A DNA stretch of 64,000 nucleotides from contig JAQFVV010006450.1 of the NCBI GenBank assembly GCA_028023455.1, forward strand, positions 347,501 through 411,500, written 5' to 3'. The notes under the pieces are model-generated. The model saw only the letters and a program-made list of their open reading frames with translations. It ran no database searches and was not told the DNA's origin. The DNA comes from Epiperipatus broadwayi. Lineage: Eukaryota; Onychophora; Udeonychophora; Euonychophora; Peripatidae. Shown here one piece after another: positions 49,371-58,520 of the stretch (positions are counted from its first letter, which is position 1; each line of letters opens with the position of its first letter). Both the position numbers and the translations under genes were made by a program.

Positions 49371-49790
49371 AAGCTTATTTTTTTAGAATGGTTTGTCGGC
49401 AATTTAGTCACAATTGGGAATAATAATGAGTCATAGCTTACCAGTAAGTTTAGCGAGATGGTAGTAGATTACTATGCATAGTTTTTTGGGTTAGAATGAG
49501 CTTGGCCATTGGTTATAAGTTGATCTTGTGGTCTATTCTCCTAGTTGGTCATGAAGGCTTTTCTGGTGTCCATCTTCAGGCACGATGTCCACAGAAACTC
49601 CAGTTCATTCCGACATGCAGAATTAATTCCATGTAGGGTGATCCTGGATATATTCTTTTGTTATCCAGTACCAACTATAGAGAAACAGATGAAACAAGAC
49701 ACTGATCAAACTGGCCTCTTTCTTTTTATACTCAAGGTTGTTTTTAGATTTCTGCGCATATCTTTTGTTTGTCAAAATATATGTTGATAA
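49371..49790. other. Unidentified higher-complexity block
   Basis: It is richer in G+C than its flanks, with an 80-codon + strand frame (49545-49787) that has no domain I recognise. It could be a fragment of an unlisted mobile element or an old exon; no splice-site or homology argument can be made by eye. Confidence 0.3.
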
Positions 49791-51389
49791 TCTTGTACAT
49801 TTTTTTATCGGTTTTCAATTACAAAGTTCTCTTTTTTTCTCTCTCTCTCTCTTTTTTATCAAATCCTTATCTTTAATTAGCTAAAATATTTTTCTTTTAG
49901 CTTATCTAGTTTAGTGATTTGTGTGTCTTTTGTTCTCTCCAATTTTTACTTTTATTTTTAATTACATAAAAAAAATATAAAAGACAATTTTAACTTTCAC
50001 TGTACGTTTTTAAGAAAATAAATTATACTAACAAAAAAAAAATTGTTTACTTTTTTTTTTTTTTTTAGCTTTTACAAAATGCCAATACAGTATATTTGTA
50101 CCATATATAAATAAACGGTACAATATATACAACTTGATATATAGTAAAGAGTAGAAAATGTGAAAAACAATCATTGAAAATTTAAAAATTATTATAAATC
50201 AAGTGATTTTTTTAAAGATTAACATTTTTGATGGATTTGTTATTCAAGACAAATAGAATTTTTAATACAATGCTAATTTTTTTGAAAGGGCAATGATGAA
50301 ATTTTATTTTTGTATCCAGATGAACAGTTTAGTGGAACTTTTCCAAGTATTAAAACTTTTGGCATTTAATGTGGTGAATAATAATTGTGCATAAAGCCAT
50401 TCTTCAAATCTACTGTTTGGTTTATTTGTGAAAGGTGCAAGATTTGATTCAGAGGATTGTTAACTTGGGTTGAGTTTTGAATTAGTTAAAAATTATCACA
50501 CCAATATCTAGAATAATCATTCCGAGATTTAAACATTTTCCTATTGGATGAGTTATTGATAAAAGTATAGGTTTATTGATTATATATATATTTGAATTGT
50601 ATTATAATAACAGGTACTGAAAAGTTCATTATAAATGTAATTTAGTACATCATGATATCCTTTTTGAAGTTCAGAGTCATTACCATCACTCATGGTAATG
50701 TCAACTTTATTATATATACTATCAAAGATTCAGTTTCTAATCATTAGTAACACTAAAAGATTTTGACATGAGATATATATAGCCATGTTAATCAAAACTG
50801 TCAAGAAATTTTTATTTCTTGATAGAACAGTTGTGATTACGGCAGAACCTCTTAAAATAATACAAATTATTTTCATGTATAGAATGCAAGATAATTTGGC
50901 GAGATGATTTTAATAATTTTGGTAATCCCATTATTATGTTGAATAAGTGACTGTTTCATTCCAAAGATTTCATCAATTTGTTTGTAATTATAAAATTTAA
51001 ATTTAATTCGTCTTAATGTGATTGCACTTTAAAACTTGAGATAATTAATAGATTGATTATTTAATGTTTAAATTTTTTTTTACTTTTCAACTTCTTCCTA
51101 TCTTCAACTGACAAGTAAACCATTGTTAACATTTTTTGCGAGATAATAACAAATTACACGTATTGATTAGAATTTTTCAAAGGAATCAAAGTATTCCAAA
51201 TAATACAGATACATGCATACATTTTTTTTATTATATTAAAATCCAATGAATAGAATAGTCAAAAAGTGTTTATTTTTCCTAACAATTATGTTTTGCTAAA
51301 ATGTTATACATTAATTTATTATTAGCATTGGATATAGGGGCGTAATTAGGAAAGGCATAAAATATATTTTCTTTTAATGAAGCTATTTC
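49791..51389. other. AT-rich DNA with a perfect small hairpin
   Basis: 50678-50700 is CATTACCAT / ATGGTAATG around CACTC, a perfect 9-bp stem. A TC microsatellite lies near 49838-49852. No gene. Confidence 0.5.
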
Positions 51390-52290
<901 letters not shown>

Positions 52291-52948
52291 AATTGAGTTA
52301 AACGCTTTCAATATCTTGGTTATGATATCATATTCATAGCAATCAATGGTGTAGGAGGGTGATGGGTATAAATAGGTTTTAAATTTATGTAAATGTATCC
52401 CTAAAGTCTTCCAGGAACATAAATAAAATATGCTCAGAGGCATACAGAATCATTCCCCATACTCCACCCTCTAGAAACAGGTTAATCAATAACTCCAGAG
52501 ATAAATTCCCACTGAACATACCCGCACACTAGTTATAAGATTGCTTGCACTAAATCCAGCTGTAAGGGAGTTTACTATGGAAAATCACATGCCAGTCTTG
52601 CAACAAGATTGTTCCAACATCAGTATCTCTACAAAAGGGTCAAAAGCAATTCAGAACACAAATCCAAGTTTCTGGAACATCAAAACACAGTCAGCAATAT
52701 ATTTGAGCCTATATTAGTCAGCATCATGGGCATAAAATAAAACAACTCCAAGAGCAAGATATGAATGCATGATATTTCACCAATAATTCAAACTTCATAA
52801 ATAAAAACAAATTCTGCTTCCCCCTTTTTAAAAAGTGGGTTATCTATTTCATTCAGACATTTACATAAATTTACATCCTATTTATCCACCACTCATTGCT
52901 ATGAATATGATATCATAACCAAGATCTTGAAAGTGCTTAGCTCAATTT
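52291..52948. mobile_element. Non-autonomous TIR element, ~660 bp
   Basis: The left arm 52291-52396 (AATTGAGTTAAACGCTTTCA, then ATCTTGGTTATGATATCATA and TTCATAGCAAT) is mirrored at about 52857-52948. The inner ~460 bp is non-coding. The subterminal GCTTTCAATAT...CATA-TCATAG block is shared with the palindromes at 14322-14590 and 58702-58771, defining a TIR family with three members here. No transposase, so it would be moved in trans. Confidence 0.75.
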
Positions 52949-53774
52949 AATATACATCTGTACCAAAGTTTTTTTTATTTTAACATTCTGGGTGTTTAGA
53001 ATTTAATTATTAATAGGATAGAAAATATAAAAGCCAAGCATCACATGACTGTATTAGTTTATATAAAAATCTGCATTAGCAATTATACTTCACTCTATAT
53101 ATTCTATCATACAGTAATCAATAAATACCAAATAGCAGTGATGATCTGGATTTCCAAATTAGTTTCTATTTGTTTGTTTACTTCATCATTCCCAGGATTT
53201 ATTTCTTGCACAGATTCATCCACTTAGCTGAAATCAACATGATCAATATTCGGAAAAGGTTTACTTTGATTCAATTCTCTGTCTGGTTATTATATTGTTC
53301 ACAATGAAGGCATTTCATTTCTTTGAAATGATCAAATAATTATAACAACAATTAAACTTGACAAATTGCTTAGTATTAAATTTTTCAGCACTGTTCCATT
53401 CATACATAAAAGTAATAGTCCAAATACTTCTTTGCCATTTTAAAATTATAGCATATCACTTTGGAACAACATAATAAAATTGTTACATTTTGATTTACAA
53501 ATGTCAAACTTATTCCATCCACAACTTTGACATGAACTATTCTAGATAAATGCAATAATGATTTTCACTTATTATTTATTAAATTTAGAGATTATTTCTA
53601 GCAAAGATATAAATTTTAAACCTTAACTAAAGATTAATATAACTGATTTTTAATAAAATACATACACACATATGAAGTAATTCAACTTCATTTATCTTTG
53701 CTTATGTATATTATCTTTTATAAAAATATTTAGTAATCTTCATACCATTACATTTTTAAAAAAAACATAAGAAT
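52949..53774. other. AT-rich DNA, nothing recognised
   Basis: No feature supported. Confidence 0.6.
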
Positions 53775-54184
53775 GAAGACAGTTAAATTACTCAGTGCGT
53801 GTTCAATTAAAAATCAGATATATTAATCTTTAAGTAAGGTTTAAAGTTTACATCTGAACTAGAAATAACATCTAGTTTAATAAATGATTAGTGATAATCA
53901 TTATTGTATTTATGTATAATGGATTATGTAAAAGTTGCCGATGGAGTAAGTTTGATACTTGTAAATCAAAATATAACAATGTTGACAAATACCACATGTA
54001 TGATGAAGATAAATGTGAGAGATGATGACCTTGGTCAACTGATGAGGGCTGGCCCAGTATGAAATACATCTTGGGAATCATTCATCTTTTAATGTGTCTT
54101 TAATCATACATTTTAAAAAGAATGGGGTAGCATGAAGATTATTAAGTAAATCTATAAATATATTACACATGGGAAAAGAGAAAT
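53775..54184 (+). repeat. 410-bp tandem repeat unit R1 with hammerhead core
   Basis: This is the first of two tandem units; the opening (GTGYGTGTTYAATTAA, AATCAGATATATTAAT, TTTAAAGTTTA, CTAGTTTA-TAATGAT) recurs 410 bp downstream. The unit contains a hammerhead-like core (54018-54090) and ends with a TTTTAAAAAGAATGGGGTAG block that recurs at 58460-58485 in the second unit. It also preserves the uninterrupted GATAATCATTATTGTATTTA site that is split in unit R2. Confidence 0.7.
54018..54090 (+). ncRNA. Hammerhead-like RNA in unit R1 (H1 family)
   Basis: CTGATGA (54039-54045) and GAAA (54061-54064) are intact. Stem II is weakened (GGCT against AGTA), and stem III plus the cleavage region are altered (TACATCTTGGG instead of TACGTATATTGGT). 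The outer stem I, GATGATGA against TCATTCATC, remains. Probably inactive or weak. Confidence 0.5.
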
Positions 54185-54302
54185 GAAGTTTAATTATTCC
54201 ATGTGTGTGTGTTTAATTAATAATCAGATATATTAATTATTAACTAAGATTTAAAGTTTATACCTGAGCTAGAGATAATCTCTAGTTTATTAATGATAAT
54301 CA
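54185..54302 (+). repeat. Tandem unit R2, left part, interrupted by an insertion
   Basis: It aligns with the first ~120 bases of R1 and stops at GATAATCA (54295-54302). Its continuation is found at 58240-58520, after the 3.9-kb insertion. Confidence 0.7.
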
Positions 54303-54695
54303 GGTACTATGGTATTAGAGCTGCGACATGAAGAATTATAATCGTTTAATCATTAAATTAATTAAGTTATTAAATCAAAAATATATTTTAAAATCTACAT
54401 AAAAAAAAATAATTTAACAAAAAAATACGCAAAGCATTAATGTGAAGAATCGTTAAAATGCGTGTTTAAATCAAATTGAGTGTGTGTTTACACGTGCATA
54501 TACATTGTACAGGCTTACACCTGCATTTATATATGTAATATATGCGGGATTCGAACTCAGACTTTCACACGACCTACTACTCTCAGTGCCATCTTATATT
54601 GCTGACTCATCTGATCACACACATGTTGAAAAGATAAATAATCACCAATATAAGTATTTCGTGCTAAACGAGCACTCATTAAAGTATGAAGATTG
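54303..54695 (-). repeat. Left inverted arm: hammerhead SINE H1, copy 2
   Basis: On the - strand the order is hammerhead (54640-54695), an A-box-like TGATCAGATGAGTCAGC, a B box GAGTTCGAATCCC (54546-54558), an AAATGCAGGTGTAAGCCTGT hairpin-like block, then an AT-rich tail ending at the insertion boundary. The 73-codon + strand frame across it is not conserved as protein and is not a gene. Confidence 0.75.
54640..54695 (-). ncRNA. Decayed hammerhead in left arm (H1 copy 2)
   Basis: Stem II is excellent (GTGCT/AGCAC, with a G-C where copy 1 has G-T), GAAA is intact and TTGGT stem I sequence is kept, but CTGATGA has become TTAATGA, and the 5' strand of stem I is lost. Confidence 0.6.
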
Positions 54696-54729
54696 TTTAT
54701 CTTAATATTGAAGCAGTCAATCTTAGCTT

Positions 54730-54800
54730 AAGATTGTGCTTCATGTTTCTACTTACTAACCCGTGTTCAAACCCCTATATCCCATCCTGCTCCTTTTGTC
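54730..54800 (+). repeat. B-box-like tRNA remnant inside the composite
   Basis: CCGTGTTCAAACCCCTATATC contains a near-consensus B box (GTTCAAACCCC). The upstream sequence is too decayed to place an A box. Confidence 0.3.
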
Positions 54801-55379
54801 AGTATATATATTTCATGTATATATTTGAGATGCGCACCTAAATTTGTAGTTTAACTTTCAATATTTATTATTATTGATTCTGTTTATTAATTATTAGTTC
54901 TTCTTATTAAAATTATAGTTGCAGCTCAAATATATACATAGGAGCAAAAATTACTAACAAAATATTGATGTTTTTGTAAATATTTTATTATATGTCGTTT
55001 TTAGCTTTTTCTTTTCAAATTGCTTGTTTTTCTATAAATTATACATTTTTTATATAAAATCCAATATGAAAGATGCAGGTGTTGTTTAATTGTCTAAAAA
55101 TAATTAGGGGTTGGAAGCACTGTTGTTTTAATCTGGGAAAGGTATTTTTTAATTAAAATTTTACTTAAGATAAATGGGATTAATTAAGATTAGATTTACT
55201 TGTGTTAAAAACATGTTGTTAGATCTATTTCTAATCTAGAAATAGATTTGAATTTATTTTTGGCGTTATCTAACAATTGCATCTTCGAAAAACAACTGAT
55301 AAGAGAAAAAGTATAAAATGACTAAATTTTGAATCGCATAGTTAGTTATTAGTTGAGTTATCAGTTACTATTGAAAGAA

Positions 55380-55640
55380 GATTAGCTACGCTAGTATAGA
55401 TGATGGTTAACATCGCGGTAAATCTAAACAAATGATGTAGCAGTCAATCCACCCTCTTGCTGACCCTGATGGGTCATCTTCCTCGGCCATAATATTCTGC
55501 TACCTTCAAGTGAAGTAAAGGCCCGATGGAGAACTTTTAAAATACATTTAATAGAAACTTGCTGCCACAGGAAAACTTGCAATCTTTTAAATTGAACTCT
55601 TAAACTGCAAGGTAAATTATTTCAAACCGCCACCATTGAA
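55380..55640. other. Unidentified CpG-retaining block
   Basis: About 260 bases of balanced composition (CTACGCTAGTATAG, ACATCGCGGTAAA, TCTTGCTGACCCTGATGGGT, CTTCCTCGGCC). No frame or RNA fold recognised; it is cargo of the composite element. Confidence 0.35.
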
Positions 55641-56520
55641 ACTAAATTTAGTCTAAATAATCTTTCAAGATCTCTTCTCATGTATTTTTTAACTTTGCCT
55701 TTTTTTTTACATATATCAATAACATGTAATTTGCTCTTCAATAATTTATATAAATTTAATTCTCTCTTATATGCTCTTTAATTTTGGTGCGGTCATTTAT
55801 TTATATGTGTTTATTATTTGATTTATATATCTGTTATTGATATGTCAATCTAAAACAATCTGACGAATTTGAAGTTTCTAAAAATCCTTTCTTCTTTTTA
55901 AGTAAGCCTTCATGAATCAAGTTTATTAACGTCCTCTTAAAATATAACATATTGTTAATTAATACACTTGCCAGATTGTTTTACGTACCAACATTTTATT
56001 TATGTTCTAATATAATATATATTGGTTTAACTCTGAATTTTCTACCGGTGTGAATTCAAAGTTAAAACAAATTAACGCTTTGAAATCTTATAAAATATTA
56101 TTTATTTAATTCTAAAATAAGGTGACTTAATTGTTTTATATATATATAACTGCTAGTTTTTTTTATATACTCTTAAAATGCATGCTTAAAATATCAACTA
56201 CTGTATTTAAATATTTCCGTTATTGTAAAATCAACGAAGATGGGATTGTTTTATTTTAAATAGCAGAAAAGGGATGGGGGGGGGGGGAATCTTAATGTTT
56301 CTTTATTAAATAAAATCTTAACGTATTTGGGAAATTTTAATATTTTACTTACTTAGTAAAATCTCTCTCTATATATAACTGCATAGTGTATTATTTGTCT
56401 AAATTATGGTATTCAAACTGGGCTCGTTTATTTTAAAGCTGTAAAATTTATTCAATGTTGTTAGAGACATATATCATTACTGCGTTTCTGTCATTTAGCC
56501 TATCTTCGTATATATATATA
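55641..56520. other. AT-rich interior of the composite
   Basis: It contains a G13 run at 56277-56289 or thereabouts and AT-rich spacer; no gene. Confidence 0.5.
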
Positions 56521-56579
56521 TTACGTGCTTCTTAATCTGGGGGTTACGACAGGTTCGAACCCATAGATTTCTTCTCGTC

Positions 56580-56767
56580 TTCGTATAAAAATGCCTCTAG
56601 CGGTGACCCCTAAGTCTGGCACACGCTATGCATATTATTTCTTCGTATAAAAAGGCCACTAGCGGTGACCCATAAGTCTGGCACACGCTATGCCCATCCA
56701 TTCCTTCGTATAAAAAGGCCACTGGCGGTGATCCCCTAAGTTTGGCACACGCTATGCCCATCCATTT
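56580..56767 (+). repeat. Three tandem 62/63-bp units with TATA-like and CpG-containing motifs
   Basis: Units begin TTCGTATAAAAA at 56580, 56642 and 56705. Each contains TATAAAA, then GCCACTAGCGGTGA (the first unit CCTCTAGCGGTGA), then CTAAGTCTGGCACACGCTAT and, in units 2 and 3, GCCCATCCATT. CpGs are kept in all copies. The CCACTAGCGGTG core resembles the CTCF-type CCASYAGRKGGC motif with two mismatches. No ORF. An upstream AGGTTCGAACCC (56551-56562) is B-box-like. Confidence 0.85.
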
Positions 56768-57630
56768 CGTTTTTCATCCAGAAGCACGACCTTTTCCTCT
56801 TAGTTATTTTTAGGCTATTAGGTCAGCACCGCAAACTTCTTTGTATTATTATTATTATTTCTTTTGCTTCATGACCCAGTTTTAATGCTCTAATATTAAA
56901 ATTAAGCTTTGCTTAAAAGATATATATAAATGCCAATTACTTTTATTTGATTAATTAAGTTTATTTCAATAATATACAATCCTACCTTCGTGATTTATAT
57001 ATCTATATTTAAGAGTATCTATATGCCTTGGGGAAAATAAAGCGTTCGTCTTACTATTGTTAAAATAATTTGTCATTAAATATTTTGTCATAGGTTTAAA
57101 TATAATCAAATGTATTTTATGTATTTTCACGACCATAATGGCAGGAAAATAGTTTGTATTTATATCTGTAATGAATCCCAGAACGCTCCCCTAATATATG
57201 TTAGTCACCACATTTCTGAACTGTAACCCAAAGCGTTAATAGCAATATTATGTAATTCCTTTTATTAACTGATTGGCATCTTAATATTGGACCCACCAAA
57301 GATGTGTGTTTATTTGTAATATATTATTTAGCTAAGAAAAAGCATATGAGAACTAATAGCGTGAATGACACTATGTAACCGCTTGCTCATTCACGCACAC
57401 ACTAATGTGTATAATTTATTTATAAATGTATAATAATTTGTCAGTATATTAAATTATATTTTATTGTCTAACTTATTTGAGTAGTTCGAATTCCTTTTCT
57501 CCACTTCCAAATGTACAGCCTAGTTGATATAGATGTTAGTTTAGTCATAGTCAATAGATGTCTCATTGTCTTCTCCGCTCTCCTAGTCGGCCGGATTTAA
57601 AATTAATTCTCATGTGCCATCACTATTATG
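56768..57630. other. AT-rich interior of the composite
   Basis: No gene. A few non-AT patches (57480-57600) carry CpGs, such as GTCGGCCGGATT, but no identifiable motif. Confidence 0.5.
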
Positions 57631-57635
57631 TTATT

Positions 57636-57800
57636 CATTAGGGGTTAGATTTGGGGCTTATGGAGTGGGTTCGAATCCAGGTTGGTCCCTGACCTAAATC
57701 CTGGGCTGGACTGGGTTTGAAGTACATTTTGTGAGTTCCAGCTCATGTTAGATGGATAAACATGTTTTGACCGGTACAATATAAAGCTGACTACTAATTG
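57636..57800 (+). repeat. SINE-like repeat, family B copy 2
   Basis: B box GTGGGTTCGAATCCAGG (57666-57682) is near consensus, and the 3' end ACATGTTTTGACCGGTACAA then AAAGCTGACTACTA matches the repeat at 9300-9515. It abuts the hammerhead of the right arm. Confidence 0.6.
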
Positions 57801-57810
57801 TATATATGTG

Positions 57811-58239
57811 TGGAGATGGTAATCTGAACCAACTGATGAGTGCTGGTTTAGCATGAAATACGTATATCGGTGATTATTTATCTTTTCAACATGTGTGTGA
57901 TCAGGTGAGTCAGCAATATAAGATGGCACTGACAGTTGTAGGTCGTGTGAAAGTCTGAGTTCGAATCCCGCATATATTACATATATAAATGCAGGTGTAA
58001 GCCTGTACAATGTATTAAAATAGATTATGCAGAATATGCATGTGCAAACACACACTCAATTTGATTTAAACAAGCATTTTAACTATTCTTCACATTAATG
58101 CTTTTCGTATTTTTTTTTTTGTTAAATTGTTTTTTTTTTAAAAATGTAGATTTTAAAATGTTTTTGATTTAATAACCTAATTAATTTAATGATTAAACGA
58201 TTATAATTCTTCATGTCGCAGCTCTAATACCACAGTAAC
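57811..58239 (+). repeat. Right inverted arm: hammerhead SINE H1, copy 1
   Basis: Order: hammerhead (57821-57875), A-box-like TGATCAGGTGAGTCAGC (57899-57915), B box GAGTTCGAATCCC (57957-57969), AAATGCAGGTGTAAGCCTGT, AT-rich tail ending GTCGCAGCTCTAATACCACA at the boundary. A hammerhead plus pol III boxes in one short repeat is the known layout of schistosome Sm-alpha elements. The 136-codon - strand frame across 57645-58055 spans two repeats and is not called. Confidence 0.8.
57821..57875 (+). ncRNA. Predicted intact-core type I hammerhead ribozyme (H1 copy 1)
   Basis: CTGATGA (57833-57839) and GAAA (57855-57858) are intact. Stem II is GTGCT (57840-57844) with AGCAT (57850-57854), loop GGTTT, closed by a G-T pair. 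Stem III is AT/AT around ACGT (57858-57865). Position 17 is A (57866), so cleavage is predicted between 57866 and 57867 (AUA triplet). Stem I pairs ACCAA (57828-57832) with TCGGT (57867-57871, one A-C mismatch; TTGGT in copies 2 and 3) and, past a TGA bulge, AATC with GATT. Such bulged stem I and very short stem III are typical of animal type I hammerheads. Activity is inferred only. Confidence 0.75.
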
Positions 58240-58520
58240 GATAATTATTATTGTATTTATCTAGAGTAATCTCTAGTTTAATAAATGATTATATTGCATT
58301 TATCTAGAGTGATATTAAAGTTGTATCTAGCTAAGTTTGACACTTATTAATTAAACTGCAATGAGTTACTATTCATAAATACCGTGCATACGATGGAGCT
58401 GATAATCAGGGATAAATGCATTTTGGATTTAGTTATCTTTTAATATGTCTTCATTCATATATTTTAAAAAGAATGTGGTGCTGTGAAGAATATTAAGTAT
58501 ATCTATAATAAAATAATAAT
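58240..58520 (+). repeat. Tandem unit R2, right part
   Basis: It continues unit R2 after the insertion: GATAATTATTATTGTATTTA, AAGTTTGACACTTATTAAT, CATAAATACCGTGCATACGATG and TTTTAAAAAGAATGTGGTG align in order with 53893-54140. A 20-base duplication (CTAGAGTAATCTCTAG area) is extra. Confidence 0.65.
58392..58440 (+). ncRNA. Strongly decayed hammerhead in unit R2
   Basis: GATGGAGCTGATAATCAGG then GATAAATGCATTTTGGATTT aligns with the R1 hammerhead but lacks stem II and the CTGATGA/GAAA pair. A relic only. Confidence 0.4.

Larger units (their letters stand above)
54303..58239. mobile_element. 3.94-kb composite element with ~390-bp inverted hammerhead-SINE arms
   Basis: Outer ends are GGTACTATGGTATTAGAGCT (left) and, reverse-complemented, GTTACTGTGGTATTAGAGCT (right). 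Arms 54303-54695 and 57825-58239 are inverted copies, roughly 90% identical by eye apart from a ~26-bp indel. Flanks are GATAATCA (54295-54302) and GATAATTA (58240-58247), an 8-bp near-identical duplication of a site present once in R1. The inner ~3.1 kb has no long ORF but holds CpG-retaining blocks, a 62-bp tandem repeat and a SINE. No transposase or RT is encoded, so mobilisation, if it was one event, was in trans. Confidence 0.65.

Noticed and set aside
57645-58055. 136-codon - strand frame, similar in part to a frame at 54484-54705
   Set aside because: The similarity is explained by the inverted SINE arms at DNA level. The frame spans two different repeats and an RNA-type element.
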